From Bacteroidales bacterium F22 (lineage in GTDB: Bacteria > Bacteroidota > Bacteroidia > Bacteroidales > Bacteroidaceae): a DNA stretch of 64,000 bases. Under the pieces are notes generated by a model. It was not told where the DNA came from. It did not search any database and saw only the letters and a list, made by a program, of their open reading frames with translations. Below, in pieces: positions 38,247-46,861 of this stretch; position 1 is the stretch's first letter; each line of letters opens with the position of its first letter. The stretch lies in the NCBI GenBank assembly GCA_029541985.1, contig CP095414.1, positions 992,001-1,056,000 on the forward strand, given 5' to 3'. Position numbers and translations under genes: made by a program.

Positions 38247-39215
38247 TTAAAAAGCTGATGGCTTCAAGCAAAGTCCTACAGTTTCTTCTAGATTAAATAT
38301 TAAATTCATATTATGTACAGCTTGACCTGCTGCTCCCTTAAGGAGATTATCAATGCATGAAACAATCAAGAGTTTATCTCCATCTTTCTCGAGATGCAAT
38401 AGACATTTATTGGTATTGACCACTTGTTTCATATCTATATTTCTACGGATTACATGGGTGAAACTATCTTCACGATAATAGTCTTCATAAAAGGTGTATA
38501 GAGTCTCCAGATCCAAAGGTGTCTTGACCACAAGAGTAGCGAAAATACCTCTTGCAAAGTCACCTCTATATGGGATAAAATCAATCGCAGCATCAAAAGA
38601 AGGTTGCAATTGTTCTAGTGATTCACGAATCTCTTTTAGATGCTGGTGCTTGAATGGTTTGTAGATACTCAAGTTATTATTTCTCCAAGAGAATTGGTTT
38701 GTTGCTTGAGGTTTCACTCCTGCACCTGTAGACCCTGTGATAGCATTGACCATAATATCACTCTTGAGGAGATGGTTCTTTGCTAATGGTAAAAGTCCAA
38801 GTTGAATACAAGTGGCAAAGCAACCAGGATTAGCAACATATTTACTCGTACAAGTTTGCCTGCGATTCAATTCGGGTAATCCATAGACAAAATCATTGTC
38901 TGGACTTTTATGTCTGAAATCTTGAGAAAAATCGATTACTTTTAGCTTCTCGGGGAGTTCATTTTGTTCTATAAATTTCTGGGAATTACCGTGGCCTGAA
39001 CAAATAAAGAGTAAATCAATCACATCCAAATTATAATCTGCAGAGAAGACTAAGTCGGTTTCACCCAACAGTCCTTCATGCACGTCAGTTATTAGATTAC
39101 CAGCATTGCTAACACTGTGAATCCATTGTATGCTTGCATCTGGATGATTAATCAGTAAACGAATAAGTTCTCCTGCAGTATAACCTGCACCACCTATAAT
39201 TCCTATGTTTATCAT
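38247..39215 (-). CDS. argC: N-acetyl-gamma-glutamyl-phosphate reductase
   Basis: A 322-residue NADPH-dependent reductase. The Rossmann motif IGIIGGAGYTAGELIRLL begins at residue 4 and the catalytic cysteine is in ANPGCFATCIQLG. The open frame extends 57 bases further, but the start at 39215 (MINIGIIGGAGY) puts the Rossmann motif where the family has it. Reduces N-acyl-glutamyl phosphate to the semialdehyde. Lies between argG and argD on the same strand. Confidence 0.95.
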   Translation of the reverse strand: MINIGIIGGAGYTAGELIRLLINHPDASIQWIHSVSNAGNLITDVHEGLLGETDLVFSADYNLDVIDLLFICSGHGNSQKFIEQNELPEKLKVIDFSQDFRHKSPDNDFVYGLPELNRRQTCTSKYVANPGCFATCIQLGLLPLAKNHLLKSDIMVNAITGSTGAGVKPQATNQFSWRNNNLSIYKPFKHQHLKEIRESLEQLQPSFDAAIDFIPYRGDFARGIFATLVVKTPLDLETLYTFYEDYYREDSFTHVIRRNIDMKQVVNTNKCLLHLEKDGDKLLIVSCIDNLLKGAAGQAVHNMNLIFNLEETVGLCLKPSAF

Positions 39216-39286
39216 TTTTTCTTTTGTTTTGTTTTTTAGATTTTCTATTTTGTGATGTATTATAAGATACAATTCTGTGATGTCAA

Positions 39287-40492
39287 CTAGCGTTGTTCAT
39301 CACTATGATTGCTATAATAGACTCTTAATGGAGTAGAAGTCACTTTGATAAATCCTTTGGCATCATCAGCTGTCCAGCCCTTTTGCATCTCTCCGTATTC
39401 ACCTAATTTAGACTTGACTAAATCGTCAGGAGAATCTACTCCAATAGTTTCGAAACAATAAGGTCTGAGTAACATCGTTACTACTCCATTCACATTACGC
39501 TGAGAAGAAGATAGCATGGCTTCCATATCAGGCATCACTGGTTCAAGATATTGACTTTCATGAAGAAACATTCCATACCAGTTAGCTATTTGCTCTTTCC
39601 AATATTGTTGCCATTTGCTCAAAGTGTATTTCTCAAGAAACTTATGAGCAGCAATGATAACCATAGGTGCAGCAGCTTCAAATCCAACTCGCCCCTTGAT
39701 ACCAACGATAGTATCTCCTACATGCATGTCACGACCAATTCCGTACGCAGCTGCAATTTCTTCTACCTTTTGAATGGCTTTGATAGGATCCTCAAAAGAT
39801 TGACCATTGACAGCAACGAGTTCACCTGTCTTAAATTCAAGTGCAATTTCTTCTTTATCTTTCTTTTCAACTTGTTTGAGATAGGCAGATTCAGGAAGAC
39901 CTTGCTTGGAATCAAGAATCTCACCACCACAAATAGACGTTCCCCATAGCCCCACATTGTAGCTATATTTAAGTTTGGTGAAGTCAGCAACGAAACCATT
40001 GTCTCTGAGGTAGTTAATTTCCTCATCGCGAGTCAAAGCATTGTCTCTAGTCAAAGTAATAATTTCCACACCTGGAGCCATCACCAAGAAAGTCATATCA
40101 AAACGAATCTGATCGTTTCCCGCACCGGTAGAACCGTGTGCAATAGCATCTGCCCCAATCTCTTTAGCATAGCGAGCTATCGCCAAAGCTTGGAATATAC
40201 GTTCAGAGCTAACAGAGATAGGATATGTTCCACTACGAAGTACATTACCAAAAATCATATACTTGACACTCTTGTCATAGTATTCTCTTGTCACATCAAT
40301 ATTAATAAAGTGAGAAGCACCTAACTTATAGGCATTTTCTTCGTTCTTCTTTTGTTGTTCAAGAGAGAAACCTCCTGTATCTGCACATGCCGCATAAACG
40401 TCATACCCTTTTTCTTTGGCTAAATACATCACTGTGTACGAGGTATCCAACCCTCCGCTAAATGCTACGACAACTTTTTTCTTCTTTTCCAT
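39287..40492 (-). CDS. argG: Argininosuccinate synthase
   Basis: A 401-residue enzyme joining citrulline and aspartate with ATP. The PP-loop ATP motif VVVAFSGGLDTSY is at residues 7-19, and ADAIAHGSTGAGNDQIRFD is the second family signature. It lies between the GNAT gene (62-base gap) and argC (about 70-base gap once the argC start is corrected). Secure identification. Confidence 0.97.
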   Translation of the reverse strand: MEKKKKVVVAFSGGLDTSYTVMYLAKEKGYDVYAACADTGGFSLEQQKKNEENAYKLGASHFINIDVTREYYDKSVKYMIFGNVLRSGTYPISVSSERIFQALAIARYAKEIGADAIAHGSTGAGNDQIRFDMTFLVMAPGVEIITLTRDNALTRDEEINYLRDNGFVADFTKLKYSYNVGLWGTSICGGEILDSKQGLPESAYLKQVEKKDKEEIALEFKTGELVAVNGQSFEDPIKAIQKVEEIAAAYGIGRDMHVGDTIVGIKGRVGFEAAAPMVIIAAHKFLEKYTLSKWQQYWKEQIANWYGMFLHESQYLEPVMPDMEAMLSSSQRNVNGVVTMLLRPYCFETIGVDSPDDLVKSKLGEYGEMQKGWTADDAKGFIKVTSTPLRVYYSNHSDEQR

Positions 40493-40554
40493 TCTATCTA
40501 TTGTTTCTATGATTTCTTATTATTCTACAAGGTATTCCCTCCTATTGATCTTAG

Positions 40555-41211
40555 TTATGATTTCTCGGGAGTATTCTTCCTTTCATCTTCATCTAATAAT
40601 TTGATAGATGCAGGAACTCCAAGTTCATGAGCTAAGTCATTGGTGACTTCTGTTGGAGTTCTTACTTTTTCTCCGTTGATTTTATCAGGGTCAAAAAGCA
40701 TAGCTGTACAAATACAGTATTTCCGATTCGTACGTAATAACACATCGTGATTGATACAGCCTTCACAACCGTGCCAAAAGGCATCATCGTCTGTCAGTTG
40801 GTCAAAGGTAACGGGTAGATATCCCAAAGCAGTATTAATCTTCATTACCGCAGCTCCTGAAGTCAATCCAAAGAGTTTTGCTTTAGGCCAACGTAAACGT
40901 GAGAGAAGAAATGCAGCTTTTTTAATTCGTTTGGCTAGCCCATGTCCTCTGTATTCTTTGGCCACTATAAGTCCTGAATTGGCAACATATCTTTTATTAC
41001 CCCAACTCTCAATATAACAGAATCCTGCCATCTTCTTATCATCGGTAAGTGCTATAATAGCCTTGCCTTCCTTCATCTTCTGAGATACATATTCGTGCGT
41101 ACGTTTAGCAATGCCAGACCCACGAACTTTTGCTGCTGCATTGATTGTTTCGAGTATGGTATCAACATATACTTCATGTGATTCATCAGCTACCATTACA
41201 TCTATATCCAT
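40555..41211 (-). CDS. GNAT-family acyltransferase of the arginine operon
   Basis: A 218-residue protein with a GNAT fold; the acyl-CoA motif is R88-G-H-G-L-A93 within EYRGHGLAKRI. A cysteine pair C149-x2-C152 and a second pair C166-x-C168 follow in the C-terminal part, which could bind a metal. It sits between argR and argG with short gaps on both sides. Position suggests N-acylation of glutamate, the first step of the pathway, for which no classical argA or argJ is seen here, but other roles are possible. GNAT fold is secure; substrate is inference. Confidence 0.82.
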   Translation of the reverse strand: MDIDVMVADESHEVYVDTILETINAAAKVRGSGIAKRTHEYVSQKMKEGKAIIALTDDKKMAGFCYIESWGNKRYVANSGLIVAKEYRGHGLAKRIKKAAFLLSRLRWPKAKLFGLTSGAAVMKINTALGYLPVTFDQLTDDDAFWHGCEGCINHDVLLRTNRKYCICTAMLFDPDKINGEKVRTPTEVTNDLAHELGVPASIKLLDEDERKNTPEKS

Positions 41212-41237
41212 AAATCTAAAATTTTAATGTTCTCCAA

Positions 41238-41720
41238 TTATTTAAAAGGAATCACTTTACGTAAAAAGGCATTAACTGCACTGTGAGGAGTACTATCTGA
41301 TAACACTAAGATTATCGTATCATCTCCTGCAACTGTTCCCAAAATGCCTGGCCAATTCAAGTTATCAAGGTCATAAGCCAAGTGACTAGCATAACCAGGG
41401 CGGGTTCGTATAACAGCTAAATTTTCGGAAAAAGTCAATGATTTAAAACCGACCTGATTCGCATCAGTTACTGTGGATATATCAAAAGCGACTGGTTCCT
41501 TTCTTCGATACATTATATCGTTAGGCAGTACATATATATATTTTCCAGTAACGGTTGATGCCTTAGCCACTTTCAGCTGTTTAAGGTCTCTTGATACAGT
41601 AGCTTGAGTACAGACAAAACCCATTTTCAATAACTCATCTACCAATTCAACTTGTTGAGTAATCTCTTGTAAAGATATTAAATACTTTATTGCCTCAATA
41701 CGTCTTGTTCTATTACTCAT
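41238..41720 (-). CDS. argR: Arginine repressor
   Basis: A 160-residue ArgR. The N-terminal winged helix contains CTQATVSRDLKQLKVAK as recognition region (about residues 37-53), and the C-terminal hexamerisation and arginine-binding domain includes GTVAGDDTIILVLSD (about 132-146), with the GT-x-AG-DDTI signature. It is the first gene of the arginine operon and probably represses its own promoter. Confidence 0.95.
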   Translation of the reverse strand: MSNRTRRIEAIKYLISLQEITQQVELVDELLKMGFVCTQATVSRDLKQLKVAKASTVTGKYIYVLPNDIMYRRKEPVAFDISTVTDANQVGFKSLTFSENLAVIRTRPGYASHLAYDLDNLNWPGILGTVAGDDTIILVLSDSTPHSAVNAFLRKVIPFK

Positions 41721-41779
41721 ATTATATTCTATAAAACTGATTAAATTATTATGATGATTTCCTTTTCTATTACTGCATA

Positions 41780-41787
41780 CAAAGGTA
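41780..41787 (-). promoter_or_regulatory. -7 box of the arginine operon
   Basis: Minus-strand TACCTTTG, 60 bases before argR. Confidence 0.6.
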
Positions 41788-41832
41788 GTATATTTATTCG
41801 CAAAAAGCTAATATATCTCTTTTTTATTGCAT

Positions 41833-41855
41833 AAATATCTCATAAATGGATATTT
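41833..41855. promoter_or_regulatory. Palindrome between argR and sigma factor genes
   Basis: AAATATC (41833-41839) and GATATTT (41849-41855) with a 9-base spacer; just upstream is TGCATAAATAT, which resembles one half of an ARG box. Candidate ArgR operator, by position and partial resemblance only. Confidence 0.3.
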
Positions 41856-41858
41856 TTG
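41851..41858 (+). promoter_or_regulatory. Possible -7 box of the sigma factor gene
   Basis: TATTTTTG with ATTG about 21 bases upstream. It would give a 160-base leader, so a closer, unrecognised (possibly self-regulated) promoter is equally likely. Confidence 0.35.
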
Positions 41859-42026
41859 TATATCTATACAACAAGAAGAGAGAAAAATGAAGAAGAATAA
41901 CTCTTTAAAAAAACATAATAAAGTGATTTAATCTTCGTTTTTGTGTGATTTGCTGTACCTTTTGAGCGTCTAAAGCAATAGATAGACATCAAGTAGACAC
42001 AATATTAATAAAAAAAATATTATTAC

Positions 42027-42533
42027 ATGTCTGAAAAGCCTAAAAAAATAGAAGATTTTGAGAGTTTAATTCTTGAATATCGCCTTATAATATACAAAGT
42101 TTGCTTTATGTACGCGACGAAATACCTTCCTATAGAAGACTTATATCAGGAAACTATCGTGAACATATGGAAAGGACAGGATCAATTTAAAAATCAAAGT
42201 AAACAATCCACTTGGATTTATCGCATTGCTATAAATAGTTGTATCAGTTTCTCTAGAAAAGAGAAAAGATATCTAAATCCTTACCCTATAACCACTGATT
42301 TGGAAGACTTATTGCAGGATGTAGATGCAGAAAAGAAACAAATGATTCATAGAATGTATGAATTGATTGAGCAATTGGGTAATTTAGATAAATCGATTAT
42401 TCTACTTTATCTAGAGAACTTTAATTACGACGACATAGCCGAAGTAACTGGACTTACGCGTAGCAACGTAGGGAGCAAGATCAATCGTATCAAAGAGAAG
42501 TTATGTAATATGAATAAAAAAACAGCTTATTAG
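42027..42533 (+). CDS. ECF-type RNA polymerase sigma factor
   Basis: A 168-residue sigma-70 family protein with region 2 (about residues 10-80; LYQETIVNIWKGQDQF, then YRIAINSCISFSR) and region 4 (about 110-160; LGNLDKSIILLYLENFNYDDIAEVTGLTRSNVGSKI-type helix-turn-helix). It lacks sigma regions 1 and 3, as ECF sigmas do. The next gene starts 3 bases downstream and encodes a membrane protein, which is the usual place of an anti-sigma factor. Target promoters are unknown. Confidence 0.92.
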   Translation: MSEKPKKIEDFESLILEYRLIIYKVCFMYATKYLPIEDLYQETIVNIWKGQDQFKNQSKQSTWIYRIAINSCISFSRKEKRYLNPYPITTDLEDLLQDVDAEKKQMIHRMYELIEQLGNLDKSIILLYLENFNYDDIAEVTGLTRSNVGSKINRIKEKLCNMNKKTAY

Positions 42534-42536
42534 CGT

Positions 42537-43163
42537 ATGACACACTTTGAAGAATTACAAAAAGGATGGTCTGCCTTAAATGAGGAGTTGAGCCAACAAG
42601 AAGTCGTAAACGATAAGGCAATAATAGATAAAATAGATAAACTACGGACTAACATAAACACTTCCAAAAGACAAGTAATACGGAGAAATAATCTGTCTAT
42701 ATGGATAGGTATCACCTTCGTGATACTAGCTGTTTGTGCACTATTATATTATATCCTTTTCGAAGAGAACACAGTATCAAGTGATGACATTAAAGACAAT
42801 ATCTATTGGATATTCACATTACCTGTGGTCTGCATTACCATCTTCTGGGATTATTGGACTAAAAAGCAATTGCAGTCTGTAGACCCCATCAACAGTACTG
42901 TAGTGGAAATAATGAAACGCACATCCAGGCTTCTACGATGCGCCGTGTATGAGATTTATTTTATAATCTTCCTATTTGTAGTCGGTTCCATACTCATCTA
43001 TATCAAAGAAGGTTTCTATCAAGAACCATTGATACATCAATGCCTATTTATAGGTATATATTGTCTACTCACCACAACGGCAACTATATACATAAGAAGA
43101 TACATCTTCAATCCATTAGAAAGAATAAGAAAAAATGCTGAAGATTTAAAAACTCTAGAATAG
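42537..43163 (+). CDS. Membrane protein, putative anti-sigma partner
   Basis: A 208-residue protein I do not recognise. The first 50 residues are soluble and helical (FEELQKGWSALNEELSQQE), followed by about four hydrophobic helices (near residues 53-72, 85-102, 138-155, 165-185) and a short cytoplasmic tail. Bacteroidetes have many small ECF sigmas paired with a membrane protein whose N-terminus is cytoplasmic and could hold the sigma; the fit here is by position and topology. No FecR or zinc anti-sigma motif is present. It ends 10 bases before the convergent TPR gene. Confidence 0.7.
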   Translation: MTHFEELQKGWSALNEELSQQEVVNDKAIIDKIDKLRTNINTSKRQVIRRNNLSIWIGITFVILAVCALLYYILFEENTVSSDDIKDNIYWIFTLPVVCITIFWDYWTKKQLQSVDPINSTVVEIMKRTSRLLRCAVYEIYFIIFLFVVGSILIYIKEGFYQEPLIHQCLFIGIYCLLTTTATIYIRRYIFNPLERIRKNAEDLKTLE

Positions 43164-43173
43164 AGATAAGTGA

Positions 43174-45219
43174 TTATTTGCTATATCTCTTGATTATATT
43201 GTATGCTGATACGATACCTAGTTCCCCAGCTCTGCTTAAATCTTGAATACCAACCTCATCATCACCTAAGAAAAGTTCTGTGATTCCTCTATTATAATAT
43301 GCAGAAGCCATATTCTTTTCTAGTTTGAGTGCCTGATTGTAGTCATTTACAGCAGCCTTATAATTTCTCAAGAGACTATAAATATAAGCTCTATTATAAT
43401 AAGCATAAGCAAAATCAGGAGTAATGCTAATCACTTCATTGAGGTCTTTGACAACCAATTCATAATCCATTGCAGCATGACGTCTAAGTTCAGAAGTCTT
43501 ATCAGCACTTTCATGCGATGCTCTAACCTCAGCTTGTTGATACTCAGTCTGCTTAGCCCTCACAACAGCACGCATGAAATAAGCTGGCGAAAACTGTCCA
43601 TCAAGTCGAATAGCGATAGTCAGATCATTTATAGCAGCATCAAAATCTTGGACGAGATAAAAATCAAGTGCCCTTGCAAACAACAAAGTAGCGTTGAGCG
43701 GATTCTTGGTAATATCTTCAGTATGCTTATCAATTAGCTTGAAATGCTTATCGACTTGTTCTTGAGTTAGCGGTGCCTCTTGGTTAGTTATATGGAGCAA
43801 GACAGGCAGCAAACCACTCTTGTTTAAGTTCTCTATAGACTTATCATAATGAACGATATTACGTACTTCACTATTTTTCTCATAATAGTTGAGTGCAAAG
43901 AGATTCTGAGGGCGAATAGATACATTCTTATTCTGCACACGACCGCGATAATCACTTTCATATTTTCTTGAAGACTCTTCTTCATCAGCAATCACCAGCT
44001 TACGATAATTGGCTAGATTCTTGTCAGATCGTTTACGGGTATCTTCATCTTCGGAATCAGCATCGTTTGAAGTTCCATTAGTCGTTTTTTGAGCAACATC
44101 AGATTTCTTCTGACTAGCAGTAGTGCGAGCATTGTAGCTATCTATATTTAGTTGTAGTAACTTATCTTCATCCTTAGTCGCTGCCAACTTCGCACCCATC
44201 TTTCGATAAGCCTCAGCACGATAATGATACCCCGTCTTAAACAAAGGATACTTTTCAATCACAGTAGTAAAATCAGTGACTGCCCCTTGATTATTACCAG
44301 TCTTTAATCTTAAAAGACCACGATTAAACGTAGCCATCATATCAGAAGGGTCAATAGTCAACACAAAGTCAAAATCCTCCAATGCACGATTGTCATCGCC
44401 AACCTGCGCACGTAAGATTCCCCTATTGTAATGGCCAATAAAACTATGAGGAGTGATGCTGATAGCTAAGTCATAGTCTTTCATCGCACCTCTCAAATTC
44501 TGTTGATGAAATCGAGCAAGTGCCCGATTAATTAGATATTCAGTTCCCTTATTATCAAGATGTAATGCTTGAGTAAAATCAGCTTCAGCATCTTGATACT
44601 TCTTTTGATTTAGAAGTAATCTACCACGAGCACCATAAGCACCTGCTTCATAAGGAGCTAAAGCAATGGCCTCATCAAAATCACGCTTTGCTTGCGTAGT
44701 ATCTTTTCGAGCTAGATTAACTTCTCCTTGTAGAAGGTATGAAGTGGCATAATGAGGATTAACTTTCTTCATGGAAGAAACATCCTCCAAAGCTTTATCA
44801 TACTCCTTCTCTTGCAGATGACAAAGTGTTAGATTCTGCCACGTATTAAGATTCTCGGGGTCCATCTCCAATACTTTTTGATAGTCTGAGATGGCTCCCT
44901 TGAAGTTACTCTGTCTGATTCGAGAAAGGCCACGCACTTGATAAGCGCTGACAACAAATGGATTACGTGAGATTGTGGAATCACAATCTTGTTCTGCTCC
45001 TACATAATCTTCTAAGTTTAGTTTCGCCAAAGACCTATAAAAATAAGGCTCATATAAATAAGGCTTCGCCCCTATTACCTGATTAAAATATTGAATAGAC
45101 AACACATAATCCTCGAAATAGAGTGCATTTCGTGCAATCATCATCACACGCTTGGTATTTATTTGAGCCTGCATCAATACAGGACAAGACAGAAGAATAA
45201 ACAATAGAAGACGCTTCAT
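43174..45219 (-). CDS. Exported TPR-repeat protein
   Basis: A 681-residue protein with a signal peptide (residues 1-19, ending MQAQ) and about twelve to fourteen TPR repeats in two blocks (about 20-370 and 500-680). They follow the pattern AxxDYxxAIxxxP with alternating A/G/Y at helix contacts. A charged low-complexity linker (about 370-415, with NDADSEDEDTRKRSDKN) separates the blocks. TPRs bind other proteins, so a scaffold at the envelope is likely; no enzyme domain. Last gene of the SPOR-ruvX-def operon, 10 bases after def. Confidence 0.88.
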   Translation of the reverse strand: MKRLLLFILLSCPVLMQAQINTKRVMMIARNALYFEDYVLSIQYFNQVIGAKPYLYEPYFYRSLAKLNLEDYVGAEQDCDSTISRNPFVVSAYQVRGLSRIRQSNFKGAISDYQKVLEMDPENLNTWQNLTLCHLQEKEYDKALEDVSSMKKVNPHYATSYLLQGEVNLARKDTTQAKRDFDEAIALAPYEAGAYGARGRLLLNQKKYQDAEADFTQALHLDNKGTEYLINRALARFHQQNLRGAMKDYDLAISITPHSFIGHYNRGILRAQVGDDNRALEDFDFVLTIDPSDMMATFNRGLLRLKTGNNQGAVTDFTTVIEKYPLFKTGYHYRAEAYRKMGAKLAATKDEDKLLQLNIDSYNARTTASQKKSDVAQKTTNGTSNDADSEDEDTRKRSDKNLANYRKLVIADEEESSRKYESDYRGRVQNKNVSIRPQNLFALNYYEKNSEVRNIVHYDKSIENLNKSGLLPVLLHITNQEAPLTQEQVDKHFKLIDKHTEDITKNPLNATLLFARALDFYLVQDFDAAINDLTIAIRLDGQFSPAYFMRAVVRAKQTEYQQAEVRASHESADKTSELRRHAAMDYELVVKDLNEVISITPDFAYAYYNRAYIYSLLRNYKAAVNDYNQALKLEKNMASAYYNRGITELFLGDDEVGIQDLSRAGELGIVSAYNIIKRYSK

Positions 45220-45229
45220 ATTAGTACCC

Positions 45230-45787
45230 TTATTTTACCGTTTTTATTTTGTAATGAGTACGTACTTTACCTTTCAGCATAGCAGACAATTTGCCACGTA
45301 TCATTGTTTTTCGCATCGGAGAGATACGGTCAACAAACAAGATGCCGTCCAAATGGTCAAATTCGTGTTGCATGCAGCGAGCCAAAAAACCTTCAACAAT
45401 TTCTTCATGCTCATTGAAATCAACATCTTGATACTTCACACGTATTTTTGTTGGTCGTGTAACTGACTCACTGATTTGAGGAACGCTTAAGCATCCTTCC
45501 TCTTGAGTACTAGTTTCCTCATCAAAAAACTCAATAATATGAGGATTGATAAATACTTTTCTAAATCCCTTGTATTCAGGAAAATCAGAAGAAAGCACAT
45601 CTAAATCAACAACGACAAGACGTATCGATTTACCAATTTGAGGAGCAGCCAAGCCGACTCCATCAGCATGGTCCATTGTGGCATACATATTCTCGATAAC
45701 TTTACTCAAACCAGGATAATCTGGGGTGATATCCTCGCATACCTTCCTTAATACAGGCATACCATAAACATATATTGGATATATCAT
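45230..45787 (-). CDS. def: Peptide deformylase
   Basis: A 185-residue metalloenzyme removing the formyl group from nascent proteins. The three motifs are present: GVGLAAPQIG (43-52), EEGCLSV with metal ligand C99, and QHEFDHLDG with ligands H141 and H145 and catalytic E142. Its start overlaps the ruvX stop by 4 bases. Secure identification. Confidence 0.97.
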   Translation of the reverse strand: MIYPIYVYGMPVLRKVCEDITPDYPGLSKVIENMYATMDHADGVGLAAPQIGKSIRLVVVDLDVLSSDFPEYKGFRKVFINPHIIEFFDEETSTQEEGCLSVPQISESVTRPTKIRVKYQDVDFNEHEEIVEGFLARCMQHEFDHLDGILFVDRISPMRKTMIRGKLSAMLKGKVRTHYKIKTVK

Positions 45788-46206
45788 TTGTAATTCTTTT
45801 GTTCCATGTAACTCTGTAAGATAATAATGGCACTCACTTCATCTACCAGAGCCTTATTTTGTCTTTTCTTTTTACCAAATCCTGCCTCGAGGATAGTTCG
45901 TTGTGCCAATACCGAAGTAAACCGCTCATCCACATATTCTATAGGCATCTTAGGCAGAATATTTTTGAGCCTATTGACAAATGGGGCGATACGTCTCATA
46001 TTCTCACTAGGTTCGTTATTCATCTGTTTGGGTAATCCCACGATAATCGTATCTACATTTTCACGAGACACATAATCCATCAAGAACTTTTCTAAATCCT
46101 TAGTAGCTACTGTAGTTAACCCACCCGCAGTTATACGTAAAGGGTCGGTCACAGCCAACCCTGTACGTTTTTTTCCATAATCAATGGCAAGAATTCTTCC
46201 CATCAA
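45784..46206 (-). CDS. ruvX: Holliday-junction resolvase-like / pre-16S rRNA nuclease
   Basis: A 140-residue YqgF/RuvX RNase H-fold protein. N-terminal motif LAIDYGKKRTGLAVTDP carries the first catalytic Asp; VGLPKQMNNEPSE and YVDERFTSV carry the conserved middle motifs. Family members process the 5' end of 16S rRNA in E. coli. Three bases after the SPOR gene, overlapping def by 4. Confidence 0.93.
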   Translation of the reverse strand: MMGRILAIDYGKKRTGLAVTDPLRITAGGLTTVATKDLEKFLMDYVSRENVDTIIVGLPKQMNNEPSENMRRIAPFVNRLKNILPKMPIEYVDERFTSVLAQRTILEAGFGKKKRQNKALVDEVSAIIILQSYMEQKNYK

Positions 46207-46209
46207 CTA

Positions 46210-46704
46210 TTAATACACGCGGTATAGAAGCCAACTAGCTTGAAAATCAGCACGGCTTGGATACTTTGCTTTGAATGAATCGCGTGCATTTTGAGCCTCT
46301 TCATAAGTATCAAAAGATTGCAATATGACACGATACATCGCTTTTGCAGCATTGAAAGCTAAAACCGGTGTATATCCTTGTTCAGAAAGATATGATTTTA
46401 GATTTTGTGCATTTGCCTTCATACCGAAACTACCAACGACGACACTATATCCTTTGACATCAGCTCCTTCAATAATAGTTACTTTTTCTTGACGAACAGG
46501 ACCAGTAGGAGCCACTACATTAGAAGAGGCTACCATATCGTCGCTTCCATTATATGTAGATTCAGCAACAGGAGAATTATCTGTTGTCTGCTCTTGAGCT
46601 TGAGCTTTTTTCCATGCTTTACGATAAGCACTTTCACTTGATTTACATGATACTAATGCTAAACTAGCTAGCATAATAACGCTTAAGTACTGATTTTTTT
46701 TCAT
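46210..46704 (-). CDS. SPOR-domain lipoprotein
   Basis: A 164-residue lipoprotein: signal with lipobox L17-V-S-C20, a low-complexity Q/T/S linker, and a C-terminal SPOR domain (about residues 85-160; YSVVVGSFGMKANAQNLKSY). SPOR domains bind denuded glycan strands at division sites, so this protein probably sits at the septum or cell wall. First gene of an operon with ruvX, def and a TPR protein. Confidence 0.9.
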   Translation of the reverse strand: MKKNQYLSVIMLASLALVSCKSSESAYRKAWKKAQAQEQTTDNSPVAESTYNGSDDMVASSNVVAPTGPVRQEKVTIIEGADVKGYSVVVGSFGMKANAQNLKSYLSEQGYTPVLAFNAAKAMYRVILQSFDTYEEAQNARDSFKAKYPSRADFQASWLLYRVY

Positions 46705-46763
46705 TTGATTTTAATTATAGTGAATCGATAATTTATTTCAATATTATTACGACCATCAATTTC

Positions 46764-46811
46764 TTGATTATCAATAGACAAAAGTACTAGAATTTATTGA
46801 TAATCAATAGA
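46764..46811 (-). promoter_or_regulatory. Twin operator-like sites around the SPOR promoter
   Basis: TTGATTATCAATAGA (46764-46778) and TTGATAATCAATAGA (46797-46811) are direct repeats 33 bases apart, about three helical turns, one on each side of the -7 box. The TTGATwATCAA core is itself palindromic, as expected of a dimeric repressor site. Confidence 0.6.
46779..46786 (-). promoter_or_regulatory. -7 box of the SPOR-ruvX-def operon
   Basis: Minus-strand TACTTTTG, 75 bases before the start codon, enclosed by the twin sites. Confidence 0.55.
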
Positions 46812-46827
46812 AAAACCCCTTAGATTA

Positions 46828-46858
46828 TTTGGATTATCCTTAAAAAGGATTAACTTTG
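46828..46858 (+). promoter_or_regulatory. Promoter of the YtxH operon
   Basis: TTTG (46828-46831), 19 bases, TAACTTTG (46851-46858): a full match. The spacer holds the palindrome ATCCTT-AAA-AAGGAT (46836-46850). Confidence 0.8.
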
Positions 46859-46861
46859 TGT

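Larger units (their letters stand above)
41721..42026. other. Divergent intergenic region argR / ECF sigma factor
   Basis: No gene seen. Contains a minus-strand -7 box for argR (41780-41787), a plus-strand TATTTTTG (41851-41858) and an AAATATC-N9-GATATTT palindrome (41833-41855) that could be an ArgR site. The 170 bases before the sigma factor are AT-rich with no clear structure. Confidence 0.5.

Noticed and set aside
41956-41964. TACCTTTTG as a promoter for the sigma factor
   Set aside because: One base too long for TAnnTTTG; no -33 partner.
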